Shown here in pieces: positions 8,177 to 14,302 of a stretch of DNA of 26,099 nucleotides (the first letter of the stretch is position 1; every line of letters begins with the position of its first letter). Under the pieces are notes generated by a model. The model searched no databases. It worked only from the letters and a program-made list of their open reading frames with translations, and was not told the DNA's origin. Origin of the DNA: a virus; IMG/VR virus record IMGVR_UViG_3300027816_000367, positions 1 to 26,099 of that record. One strand, given 5' to 3'. Position numbers and translations under genes: made by a program.

Positions 8177-9464
8177 CGAACTGGCGCGTTGCCAGTTTTT
8201 TACCTCGCTTGGCTATAGCGCGGCAGATACGGCGTCGCGCCTCAACACCGAGTTTCACGATAGCAACGCGGTACGCGGCGAAGCGTCGGTCAAGATGGTA
8301 CGGCAGAAGCAGGGCTGGAAGGTCGGGCCGAAAGCCAAAGCGCCGTTGCCCGACGTGCCGGGAAAGGAAACGGAACAAGAAGTTCAGCACAGCGCCACGG
8401 AGTCGGGCATCGAAGCGCGGTCGAATGGCAAGCGCATTAAGACGGTGGACGATTTGCTGAAGCATATCGGCGCCGACCTGACCAAGTTCGAGGTCGCGGA
8501 AAGTCAGGCGACCAAGTACGAAGTGGCAACCAAAGACCCAAGCACGGGCAAAGTCAGCACGACCGAACTGCACCGCGTGTTCGTCAAGCTTCGCCCAAAG
8601 GCGGGGCCAAATATCTTGGAAGCGGTTGAGGCGTTGATTGCGGGAGCGTACAGCAAACGACGTACAGTCGTGACGCGACGCGTTACGAACGCCACAAGCG
8701 ACACGCTTCATGCTCTTGTGTTGGCGGACCCACACATTGGCAAGTACGCGTGGGGAAAGGAAACAGGTTGGGAGGACTACGACATCACGATTGCCACGCG
8801 CTTGATTCGTGAGTCGGTGGCAGAGTTGTTAGACACCAAGCAACCCGCTGGCAAGTTAGCGTTGTGGTGCTTGGGCGACATCTTGCATTACGACACACCG
8901 CACGGTACGACGACCAAAGGCACGCCACTCGACCGCGATGGGCGCGTCGAGAAGATGTTGGAGGAAGCCGTCGCCACGTTGTGCGATGTGATTACGGACA
9001 TGAGCAAGCGTGCGTCAGTGGATGTGGTGTTGGTTCCCGGCAATCACGATGCGGTCATGACGGTGGCGTTGCGGCAAATTCTTTCCGCAGAATTCAGGGG
9101 ACACGCTGGCGTAACCATAAACACAACCAATACCACCCGTAAATACGTGACGCACGGGCGGTGTTTGATTGGATTGACGCACGGCGATAAAGCGCAAAAG
9201 CATTTGGGCGAGTTGATGGCGTTAGAGGCATCAACGTATTGGGGGATTGCCGCGTTGCGGGAAGTGCATCACGGGCATCGGCACAGCGAAGCGGCGGTCA
9301 CGACGGTCGGCGGCGTGACGGTACGCCAGCACCCTGCGCTCTGTCCACCCGACGGCTGGCATGCGATGGAGGGTTACGTTGGGGCGCCGAGAGCAATGGA
9401 CTCATACACGTATCATGCCGACGGTTATTTGGTGGGCATGACGCGAGCGACGGTCAAACCATGA
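8139..9464 (+). CDS. Calcineurin-like metallophosphoesterase with N-terminal HTH-like region
   Basis: A 441-residue protein from ATG 8139. All motifs of the metallophosphoesterase superfamily are visible in order: ADPHIG (D197, H199), LGDILH (D247), PGNHDA (N302-H303-D304), LTHGD, and GHRH (379-382). This set is found in Mre11/SbcD-type nucleases and other phosphodiesterases and binds two metals. The first ~50 residues (WSRNELARCQFFTSLGYSAA…) look like a helix-turn-helix of the kind that counts residues against a DNA target, followed by a polar linker. Open frame continues back to 7986, but that part overlaps the previous gene and reads as its out-of-frame shadow, so the start at 8139 (38-base overlap) is preferred. 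Likely a DNA exonuclease or phosphatase used in phage replication or host DNA breakdown. Confidence 0.82.
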   Translation: MPLRHDHIAWSRNELARCQFFTSLGYSAADTASRLNTEFHDSNAVRGEASVKMVRQKQGWKVGPKAKAPLPDVPGKETEQEVQHSATESGIEARSNGKRIKTVDDLLKHIGADLTKFEVAESQATKYEVATKDPSTGKVSTTELHRVFVKLRPKAGPNILEAVEALIAGAYSKRRTVVTRRVTNATSDTLHALVLADPHIGKYAWGKETGWEDYDITIATRLIRESVAELLDTKQPAGKLALWCLGDILHYDTPHGTTTKGTPLDRDGRVEKMLEEAVATLCDVITDMSKRASVDVVLVPGNHDAVMTVALRQILSAEFRGHAGVTINTTNTTRKYVTHGRCLIGLTHGDKAQKHLGELMALEASTYWGIAALREVHHGHRHSEAAVTTVGGVTVRQHPALCPPDGWHAMEGYVGAPRAMDSYTYHADGYLVGMTRATVKP

Positions 9465-9691
9465 GCGAGCGTGCGGTATGCCGTGATTGGTCGCCTATCC
9501 CGTGCGCCGAGCGGAAGGCGGCACGCGAGCGCGGCGACATCAATTACGTCTGGGGATTGGGGTGGGTATGGTGGAAGTCGAAGGACGTCACGCAACGGTG
9601 GGAGCGTTGCCCGTGGTGCGACGGCTTATTGCCCACGATGGAAGGGATTGTGAAGCACGGCATTCTTTACGGGTGGCCCGACCATGACTAG
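9461..9691 (+). CDS. Small Cys/Trp-rich hypothetical protein
   Basis: A 76-residue protein starting at ATG 9461, which overlaps the metallophosphoesterase stop (ATGA). It has many tryptophans (GLGWVWWKSKD) and four cysteines, including a CPWC knuckle in the C-terminal half that could bind zinc with Cys7 and Cys15. The 3' end overlaps the next gene by 8 bases. I do not recognise the family. Its tight coupling suggests it is expressed with the metallophosphoesterase. Confidence 0.65.
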   Translation: MSERAVCRDWSPIPCAERKAARERGDINYVWGLGWVWWKSKDVTQRWERCPWCDGLLPTMEGIVKHGILYGWPDHD

Positions 9692-9971
9692 ACGCAAGAC
9701 GAATCCGTTTACAAATCGGAAGGCGACGGTCAGCGTGCATCGCAACGGATTGAGCATTGAGATATCCGACGTCGCGGCAACCGATAGCGGGGCGGTGGCA
9801 AAGGAACTACTTGACATGGTGCGCACGTTGATTCAGGCGGGATACGAGGAGCTTATCGTTGACGCTGGCTCATTGCACGGTGGCGGCTTCGAAACGCCCG
9901 ACGAAGATGACGGCGAAGATTTCGTCTTGCCCGTTGAAGCCAAGCGACGCCCAATGGGGTTCCGCGTGTAG
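9684..9971 (+). CDS. Hypothetical protein
   Basis: A 95-residue protein. The N-terminus is basic (MTRRKTNPFTNRKATV), the middle is a mixed beta/alpha segment (VSVHRNGLSIEISDV… AKELLDMVRTLIQAGYEELIVD) and the C-terminus is acidic (DEDDGED) and then basic. There is no membrane segment and no Cys. It starts 8 bases before the previous stop and is the last gene before the long non-coding block, so it ends the late/lysis-side transcription unit. Family unknown. Confidence 0.6.
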   Translation: MTRRKTNPFTNRKATVSVHRNGLSIEISDVAATDSGAVAKELLDMVRTLIQAGYEELIVDAGSLHGGGFETPDEDDGEDFVLPVEAKRRPMGFRV

Positions 9972-9972
9972 C

Positions 9973-9999
9973 GTAAGTCGTTGGTAGGCAATAGCTTAC
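9973..9999. promoter_or_regulatory. 27-bp palindromic operator, copy 1
   Basis: Inverted half-sites GTAAGTCGTTG (9973-9983) and CAATAGCTTAC (9989-9999) are separated by 5 bp. A second copy with the same half-site and the same spacer length lies at 14303-14329. Each copy begins with the identical 13-mer GCGTAAGTCGTTG and sits at the head of an intergenic region, just upstream of a TTGAC-type -35 sequence. This is the expected look of a dimeric repressor or activator site; the binding protein is unknown. Confidence 0.65.
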
Positions 10000-10022
10000 A
10001 CCGTACGTAGCCGCGTGTAATA

Positions 10023-10051
10023 TTGACTGTGCAATGTCGTCAGAAGCATTG
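10023..10051 (+). promoter_or_regulatory. Weak promoter-like sequence before the non-coding block
   Basis: TTGACT (10023-10028) matches a sigma-70 -35 box in five of six positions and follows the palindrome by 23 bp. The -10 is poor: GCATTG at 17-bp spacing. The case rests on its position between the operator and the hairpin-rich block, and on the shared TATTGAC with the second operator region. Confidence 0.3.
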
Positions 10052-10070
10052 CATCGTAGGAACAAGTGAT

Positions 10071-10138
10071 GGCCCCGCAAGTATCTCTTGGTGTTTCGGC
10101 ACCCTTCTGACAAGAGAGAACGCGGGGCCGTTTCTTTT
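10071..10138 (+). terminator. Extended nested hairpin with U-tract
   Basis: GGCCCCGC (10071-10078) pairs with GCGGGGCC (10122-10129), followed at once by GTTTCTTTT. Inside, TCTCTTG (10084-10090) pairs with CAAGAGA (10111-10117), and GTG/CAC closes a TTTCGG loop. The nested, fully consistent pairing plus the T-rich tail looks like an intrinsic terminator with an unusually long arm, or a small RNA that carries its own terminator. It would end a transcript started near 10050 or stop read-through from the genes before it. Confidence 0.55.
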
Positions 10139-10598
10139 GGGGGTTGTCAACTCAACTTGTAAAGGTTCGGGCTTACTCTCGGTTTCCCGAACGTCATGTA
10201 ATCCGATACGTGACGAGCAATCTTAACCGTGCTTGCGCCTCTTGATGAAAACAAATCCACGCTCTGTCTGCCTACAACGTGGTCGGTCGTTTTAAGAGTG
10301 CGCAGGGAGCAACACGGTGGCATCGCATCACCGTAGGTCACCCGTCGAGGGATTGCGTACGTGGACCCCCGTACCAACGCAGACGGCCCCAATGCGAGAC
10401 TTCGGACTTGACTCTGCTTCACCCCGTTGCGTTGCGCGTCAACGACCGGGAATGGCCGGGGTCTGGTCACCAACTCAACCTATCGCGTGATGCTATACGT
10501 TAAGTGTTGCGAATCGTCGGTAAAGGTTTAGCGATACCGACAAATGACAACCACGTTTGCTATTCGCCGCGCTCCGCTATATCGTGTAGTCGCAACGT

Positions 10599-10649
10599 TC
10601 CCGCGCTCCGTGTCGGGGGATACAGAAATCGCGGGACTTGCCAAGCCCG
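10599..10649 (+). promoter_or_regulatory. Alternative hairpins upstream of the terminator (attenuator-like)
   Basis: TCCCGCG (10599-10605) pairs with CGCGGGA (10630-10636), with an inner CTCCG/CGGGG stem. A competing stem joins CGGG-A-CTT (10632-10639) to AAGCCCG (10643-10649). It takes bases both from the first hairpin and from the left arm (CCCG 10646-10649) of the terminator that follows. Three mutually exclusive stems in a row are the layout of an attenuator. The middle stem is short, with a 3-base loop and a bulge, so this remains tentative. Confidence 0.35.
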
Positions 10650-10680
10650 TCACTCTTGACCGAGTGGCGGGTTTGTTTTT
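10646..10680 (+). terminator. Strong intrinsic terminator
   Basis: CCCGTCACTC (10646-10655) and GAGTGGCGGG (10662-10671) form a 10-bp stem with one G-U pair around the 6-base loop TTGACC, followed by TTTGTTTTT (10672-10680). This is the clearest rho-independent terminator in the window. It separates the non-coding block from the promoter and genes that start at 10726. Confidence 0.88.
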
Positions 10681-10725
10681 ACAAGTCTTTACAAGCCAAC
10701 GGTTTACACGATACCTCACGGAGTA

Positions 10726-10754
10726 TTTACAAACGGCGCGGGTTTTGATATTGT
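10726..10754 (+). promoter_or_regulatory. Sigma-70-type promoter for the early cluster
   Basis: TTTACA (10726-10731), a 17-bp spacer and TATTGT (10749-10754), preceded by TG at the extended -10 position. It lies 27 bases upstream of the ATG at 10782, between a strong terminator and the first gene of the 10782-14283 cluster, as expected for that operon's promoter. Confidence 0.6.
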
Positions 10755-10763
10755 GTTGCTACC

Positions 10764-10777
10764 CCCTCACACGGAGA
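10764..10777 (+). promoter_or_regulatory. Leader/RBS motif, variant copy
   Basis: CCCTCACACGGAGA just before the ATG at 10782 is a variant of the CAACCCCGACACGGAGA leader found before three genes at 14378, 15217 and 15470. The GGAGA part is the Shine-Dalgarno, 4 bases from the start codon. Confidence 0.55.
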
Positions 10778-10781
10778 ACCC

Positions 10782-11030
10782 ATGCAAGAGATTGAATGCC
10801 CGACCTGTGGGAAGCCAATGGAAGTCAGCGTCTACTATTCGCCGCCTGACCCGTCGGTTGGTCTATCGCACGATTACGAAGTCACGATTGTCGATGCCGA
10901 GTGCGACCATGAATTCACGGACAAGCAACACGAAGAAGTATTCAACGGCTTGTGGGACAGACAGCAAGAAGCGAACGCCGCCAACTACGAAGATGAGCCG
11001 CGCTACGCACGGGGCTACGATGACTTATAA
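10782..11030 (+). CDS. Small acidic protein with an N-terminal CxxC
   Basis: An 82-residue protein. It opens MQEIECPTCGKPMEV, a single CPTCGKP zinc-knuckle-like motif, with possible further ligands in DAECDHEF and KQHEE. The C-terminus is strongly acidic and Tyr-rich. It is the first gene after the promoter at 10726 and has the leader-type ribosome-binding sequence (ACGGAGA). Its end overlaps the next gene by 11 bases. First genes of early phage operons are often small host-takeover or regulatory proteins, but no specific function can be read. Confidence 0.7.
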   Translation: MQEIECPTCGKPMEVSVYYSPPDPSVGLSHDYEVTIVDAECDHEFTDKQHEEVFNGLWDRQQEANAANYEDEPRYARGYDDL

Positions 11031-11295
11031 GCGCACGACGGACGAAGTGTTGGCGTTGGTCGAAGCGTTTCGTCAAGACTTACACGAAGTTCAGCGCAAG
11101 TACGACGCGTTCGTGGGCGAGTACGATGCCATCGGGCGTATTGATACGAAGGAAGAATGGCGCACCATGAAAGCGTACGGCATGATTTGGAGCGCGTGGT
11201 GGCACTTAACCGATACGATTGCATTTCTTCGGGCGGCAGACCGTCGCCTCCGTGACGAGGACGGCATCCTCGCAGACGTTTCGAAGGAGAGTTAA
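11020..11295 (+). CDS. Hypothetical alpha-helical protein
   Basis: A 91-residue protein starting at ATG 11020 inside the end of the previous gene. It is charged and helical throughout (TTDEVLALVEAFRQDLHEVQ; later AADRRLRDEDGILAD), with an aromatic stretch MIWSAWWHLTDT in the middle. There is no signal, membrane segment or Cys. An AAGGAG Shine-Dalgarno for the next gene lies within its 3' end. Unrecognised family; expression with the SSB-like gene downstream hints at a DNA-metabolism role but does not prove it. Confidence 0.65.
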   Translation: MTYKRTTDEVLALVEAFRQDLHEVQRKYDAFVGEYDAIGRIDTKEEWRTMKAYGMIWSAWWHLTDTIAFLRAADRRLRDEDGILADVSKES

Positions 11296-11296
11296 C

Positions 11297-11932
11297 ATGG
11301 GCATCATCAAGTTGGTCAACGAAGGCGACACGCACACGATGTTGATTGCGGATTGCAAGGAAGTGGCTGGCAATTATGGCGCACAAGTATTGTTTAGCGA
11401 TGGCACCGATTCGCTCTATCTGCCAAAGGAATCTGCCGACCGCCAGTTGACGCGCATGGGTGCCGACTATTCCAGCGTCGAAGGGTTGATGCTCACGTTC
11501 AGCCGCGACCCCAACCCGAAGAAAGGCGCGAAGCCGTATTGGGGCATCAGCTACGCGGGGACGGAAGCACCCGCCAACAAAGCGTCGCCACGTGTCGAAG
11601 CGCCGAAGTCAGCGTCATCTACGAATAACCCTGTTCAGCCCCGACGCGACGCGATTCTCGCGCAGTATCTCATGCTGTGGGATACGATTGCGGGACACTT
11701 TCAAGTCGTGTGCGACAACCGCAACATCACGCTCGACGCCAGCGCGATTCAAGCCGCCGTTGCGACGGTGTGGATTTCATGGAAGGATAAGGGACTACAG
11801 CCCGACGGATTGCCTGACGCAAAGCCCGTCGAGCAACCACCTGAAATCAAGATGCCAGCCCCAAGCGGAAAGCGATTGGCACCGCCCGTGGTACCCGATG
11901 CGCGTCCCGGCGACGACGACTTACCGTTCTGA
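11297..11932 (+). CDS. SSB-like single-stranded DNA-binding protein
   Basis: A 211-residue protein starting at ATG 11297, 6 bases after AAGGAG. The first ~90 residues are beta-rich with the pattern of a small OB-fold (GAQVLFSDGTDSLYLPKESA; LTFSRDPNPKKGAKPYWGI). A Pro/Ala-rich linker, a helical middle part and a second Pro-rich linker follow. The last residues are GDDDLPF, nearly identical to the acidic DDDIPF tip by which bacterial SSB recruits its partner proteins. The tip, the linkers and the N-terminal pattern together support a phage SSB-like protein that coats single-stranded DNA and uses host SSB partners. The helical middle part is not part of a standard SSB. Confidence 0.68.
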   Translation: MGIIKLVNEGDTHTMLIADCKEVAGNYGAQVLFSDGTDSLYLPKESADRQLTRMGADYSSVEGLMLTFSRDPNPKKGAKPYWGISYAGTEAPANKASPRVEAPKSASSTNNPVQPRRDAILAQYLMLWDTIAGHFQVVCDNRNITLDASAIQAAVATVWISWKDKGLQPDGLPDAKPVEQPPEIKMPAPSGKRLAPPVVPDARPGDDDLPF

Positions 11933-11934
11933 CG

Positions 11935-12141
11935 ATGAAGCGCATCCGACCGGACCACGAATGGTACGAGTTGCGTGGCGCACGCGTGCGTATCTCGCGT
12001 GAGATACGCGACTGCGACATGGCAGACCACGATGGCGATTGGCGTGGTGCCATACGCGACGGCGATACGTACGCGTGGATGTCGCACGGCCTCAACGTCT
12101 GTGCGCAACACTTTAGCACCGAGGACATCATCAATGGATGA
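11935..12141 (+). CDS. Small hypothetical protein
   Basis: A 68-residue protein, two bases after the SSB-like stop and overlapping the next gene by 8 bases. It is rich in Arg, Asp and Trp (ARVRISREIRDCDMADHDGDW) and has two cysteines and several histidines. The sequence reads as a compact beta-type protein of unknown family. Position and spacing place it in the same transcript as its neighbours. Confidence 0.6.
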   Translation: MKRIRPDHEWYELRGARVRISREIRDCDMADHDGDWRGAIRDGDTYAWMSHGLNVCAQHFSTEDIING

Positions 12142-12568
12142 CGTCGAGTACGAACTGCACCGCAAGTATCAAGCGCGGGTCGAGCCGTCCACGATTGGCG
12201 GATTGTTCGCCGCCGCTGTCGAGCAAGTCGAGGAATACGATACCATCAAAAAGCAATGGTGGCGTTGGCATCGGGCGAACCCGCACGTGTACGAATTGTT
12301 TACACGCTTCACATTTGACGTTATCAAGCGTGGGCATAAGCACTATTCTAGCAAGGCCATCTTTGAGCGCATTCGTTGGCACACGGACATCGAAACGGCG
12401 GGAGAAGAATTCAAGATGAGCAACAACTACACGCCGTACTATGCGCGATTGTTTATGAAAGACTTTCCCGACCACGCGGATTTCTTTCGCACCAAGACGT
12501 TGCGTAGTGACGACGACCCTGCGGCTGGCATCCCCCAACCCGCCCGATTGGGCCGGAGTGTGATATGA
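12134..12568 (+). CDS. Conserved phage hypothetical protein
   Basis: A 144-residue protein from ATG 12134. The core (WWRWHRANPHVYELFTRF; IRWHTDIETAGEEFKMSN; YYARLFMKDFPDHADFFRTK) matches the pattern of a protein I know from many phages and prophages, in which a host-like RIRW and NNxxPxYAR segment recurs and ends in FFxTRxL. The biochemical role of that family is not established. The protein is highly helical with no membrane segment. It follows the previous gene by overlap, and its stop overlaps ATG 12565 (ATGA). Confidence 0.7.
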   Translation: MDDVEYELHRKYQARVEPSTIGGLFAAAVEQVEEYDTIKKQWWRWHRANPHVYELFTRFTFDVIKRGHKHYSSKAIFERIRWHTDIETAGEEFKMSNNYTPYYARLFMKDFPDHADFFRTKTLRSDDDPAAGIPQPARLGRSVI

Positions 12569-12738
12569 AAAAGCCAGAACGCGACGAGCAAGAACGTTGC
12601 GAGAACGTCCCTATCGTGACGCTTGACCAGTACCGAGGCAACCGCATCATCCACCGCTTCTTTCCAGTTCACTACGCTCGCGTTATGCTAGCGCGTGACG
12701 TTGCCAACAAGTATCCGAAGGTGGCGCTCAATGGCTGA
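12565..12738 (+). CDS. Small basic hypothetical protein
   Basis: A 57-residue frame starting in an ATGA overlap with the previous stop and ending inside the methyltransferase gene (stop TGA 12736-12738). The product begins MKKPERDEQERCENVP and has an Arg/His-rich middle (RGNRIIHRFFPVHYARVM). Its coupled start and the absence of any other gene in 12569-12730 support it as real. Function unknown. Confidence 0.55.
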   Translation: MKKPERDEQERCENVPIVTLDQYRGNRIIHRFFPVHYARVMLARDVANKYPKVALNG

Positions 12739-13306
12739 CCAGATGATGTTTCATTATCGCGGCGTGTCGATTCAACAGAACGAATATGTGGGCGATGTCT
12801 TTCGGGCGTTGTTCCGCACGTTCAAGCCCGTGCGCGTGCTAGAGATTGGCACGGCAGATGGTGGGCTAACCATCTTGCTTCGTGACTTGCTTGATGAAGC
12901 GGGGCTTAAAGCAACTGACTTGTGGACGTGCGACCCGTCGGTGCGCGAGCGTCCCCATCTGATGCACCCCGGCATCATGTACTACGCCATTGACGCACTC
13001 AACTCGACGGTGCTGGAATACTACGTCAAGTACGCCGAGGGTCCGGTGCTGGTGCTGTGTGACGGCGGCAACAAGATAGCCGAGTTTCACAAGTACGCCC
13101 CATATCTACGGTCAGGCGATGTCATCATGGCGCATGACTACGCGCCAAGCTACGAGTATTTTGACAAGCACATGCGCAATAAGCATTGGAACTGGTTAGA
13201 GATTCAGGCGTTTGACATTCTTGGCGCCGTCATGCAGAACAGTTTGGAACCGTTTATGCAAGATGAGTTTCAGCGCGTCGCGTGGTGCTGTCGGGTCAAG
13301 CGATGA
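12731..13306 (+). CDS. Class I SAM-dependent methyltransferase
   Basis: A 191-residue protein from ATG 12731. VLEIGTADGG (36-45) is the glycine-rich SAM-binding motif I; LWTCDPS marks the following acidic/polar position; LVLCDGGNK and VIMAHDYAPS fit the fourth and fifth strands. The overall pattern resembles small methyltransferases of the Methyltransf_24/CmcI type rather than the DPPY/NPPY DNA amino-methyltransferases, as no such catalytic tetrad is seen. The substrate is therefore open: small molecule, sugar or protein. The start overlaps the previous gene by 8 bases, and the stop overlaps the next ATG. Confidence 0.75.
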   Translation: MADQMMFHYRGVSIQQNEYVGDVFRALFRTFKPVRVLEIGTADGGLTILLRDLLDEAGLKATDLWTCDPSVRERPHLMHPGIMYYAIDALNSTVLEYYVKYAEGPVLVLCDGGNKIAEFHKYAPYLRSGDVIMAHDYAPSYEYFDKHMRNKHWNWLEIQAFDILGAVMQNSLEPFMQDEFQRVAWCCRVKR

Positions 13307-13671
13307 AGCGCACGCCGCTAAAGCGCAAGACGCGCTTGACCAGCACAGCGAAGCCAACGCCGCGTCAGCGTATCAAAGCGAAGCCGCGCACGGGGATTGA
13401 GTTCGCTCGCGTGTACGGAAGCAAGCGTCGCGTCGCGTACATCAAGGAGCTTCCGTGCGTGGCGTGTAGCGGTGGGCCGTGCGAGAACGCGCACATCAAG
13501 TCGGGCGGCATTGGACGCAAGGCGGAGTATACCGACATCATCCCGCTGTGTTTCACGTGCCACAAAAAGCAACATCAACACGGATGGAAAGCGTTGGGCT
13601 TTGACGCGCCGACGTTGCAACACTTGGCATATCTCACGCAATGGCGATGGGCGACGAGGCCAGCGGACTAG
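13303..13671 (+). CDS. HNH-like / Ref-type zinc nuclease
   Basis: A 122-residue protein starting in an ATGA overlap. The first 30 residues are very basic (MKRTPLKRKTRLT…), typical of phage recombination nucleases of the Ref/HNH kind. Zinc or metal ligands are arranged C52-x2-C55, C60, H64 (AHIK) and C83-x2-C86-H87 with H91 and H93. This matches the CxxC … AHI … CxxCHxxxH layout of that superfamily. It probably nicks or cuts DNA during replication, recombination or packaging. It is directly followed by another nuclease-like gene. Confidence 0.75.
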   Translation: MKRTPLKRKTRLTSTAKPTPRQRIKAKPRTGIEFARVYGSKRRVAYIKELPCVACSGGPCENAHIKSGGIGRKAEYTDIIPLCFTCHKKQHQHGWKALGFDAPTLQHLAYLTQWRWATRPAD

Positions 13672-13675
13672 ATAT

Positions 13676-14038
13676 ATGCCTCTTAACCCATCAGGACTGC
13701 CCGCAATTGTCACAAAGATGCCCGTTAATTTCGATGTGTTTTGCGCTGTAAAGGGTCTACCGATTCCCGTAGCGGAGTATTGCTTTCATCCGACGCGCAA
13801 GTGGCGCATGGATTGGGCGTGGGTCGAGCATCGCGTGGCGTTGGAGATTGATGGCGGCGTCTGGGTTCGTGGAGCGCACGGACGCGGGACGGGCATCGTG
13901 CGCGACCAAGAGAAGGGGCGAGAAGCGGCGGCATTGGGCTGGCGCGTCTTGCGTTGTCAACCGAAGGAGTTGTTCACCGCGTCAGTCATTGACGCAATCA
14001 CCCGCGCCCTACGTTGGCGCATTACGGAGGAAGCATGA
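13676..14038 (+). CDS. PD-(D/E)XK-like (Vsr/DUF559-type) nuclease
   Basis: A 120-residue protein from ATG 13676, 4 bases after the HNH gene. Residues 34-80 show E34, FHPTRKWRMDW (D46), VALEIDGGVW (E57) and a following RDQEKGREAAALGWRVLR. This is the layout of small single-domain PD-(D/E)XK nucleases seen in many phages and of Vsr-like proteins: acidic residue on one strand, E-x-D/E-G-G on the next, then the helix with R/K and GWRVLR. Likely an endonuclease acting on DNA junctions or mismatches. Reading frame, length and motif agree; the substrate cannot be read. Confidence 0.7.
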   Translation: MPLNPSGLPAIVTKMPVNFDVFCAVKGLPIPVAEYCFHPTRKWRMDWAWVEHRVALEIDGGVWVRGAHGRGTGIVRDQEKGREAAALGWRVLRCQPKELFTASVIDAITRALRWRITEEA

Positions 14039-14283
14039 CGGACGGAACGATGACGGTCACGGAAGCGGCAAACACGTTGGGACTTTCGCGCCAATTGATT
14101 CACGCATGGTGCAAGAAAGGCAAGTTGATTGCGACGCAAGGCGCTGGCAATCGTGCCGCGTGGCGTATTGATAGAGCAAGCGTCGAATCAATGCAGAATT
14201 CAGACGACCTTGCGAGAGCCCACAAGCATCGCGCTCTACTCGTCGGGCGTCCCAAGCGTCGAGCGACCCCCACGGTTGCATAA
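14035..14283 (+). CDS. Excisionase-like helix-turn-helix protein
   Basis: An 82-residue protein, ATGA overlap with the previous gene. Residues 6-47 form a winged helix-turn-helix of the MerR/excisionase (HTH_17) type: MTVTEAANTLGLSRQLIHAWCKKGKLIA… WRIDRASV. The tail is basic and ends with GRPKRRATPTV, an AT-hook-like GRPK. It stops 20 bp before operator copy 2, so autoregulation or control of the downstream promoter is an attractive idea. No integrase is present in the window, so a true excisionase role is not supported. Confidence 0.75.
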   Translation: MTDGTMTVTEAANTLGLSRQLIHAWCKKGKLIATQGAGNRAAWRIDRASVESMQNSDDLARAHKHRALLVGRPKRRATPTVA

Positions 14284-14302
14284 ATATGCAGGTATGCAGA
14301 GC

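Larger units (their letters stand above)
9972..10781 (+). ncRNA. Long non-coding, hairpin-rich block (candidate structured RNA)
   Basis: About 810 bases lie between two genes in a genome where neighbours otherwise overlap. No open frame here has a convincing start, composition or recognisable product. Reading the + strand as RNA gives many stems: TTCGGG/CCCGAA (10167-10192); CGTCATGT/ACGTGACG with one G-U pair (about 10192-10215); TGCGCCTCTT (10234-10243) with 10294-10304, ten pairs and one bulge, enclosing CCACG/CGTGG; ACGGTG (10314-10319)/CACCGT (10329-10334); GTACG/CGTAC inside TGC/GCA (about 10355-10381); CAGAC…CCC (10380-10389) with GGGGTCTG (about 10458-10465); and the hairpins listed separately. 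The block starts at a palindromic site and a -35-like sequence and ends at an intrinsic terminator. Large ornate phage RNAs such as GOLLD and ROOL are of similar size, but I cannot match a consensus by eye. Confidence 0.5.

Noticed and set aside
10023-10226. 67-codon + frame in the non-coding block
   Set aside because: Crosses the nested hairpin, has no ribosome-binding site and has odd composition; no homologous pattern recognised.
10147-10473. 108-codon frame on the - strand
   Set aside because: The only gene-like - strand frame not under a + gene, but it lacks a ribosome-binding site and its composition is not like neighbours; no motif seen.
10279-10503. 74-codon + frame in the non-coding block
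   Set aside because: Arg/His/Ser-rich shadow-like product without ribosome-binding site; better explained by RNA stems.
10544-10795. 83-codon + frame running through the terminator
   Set aside because: It would read through a strong terminator and promoter and overlap the 10782 gene; no Shine-Dalgarno.
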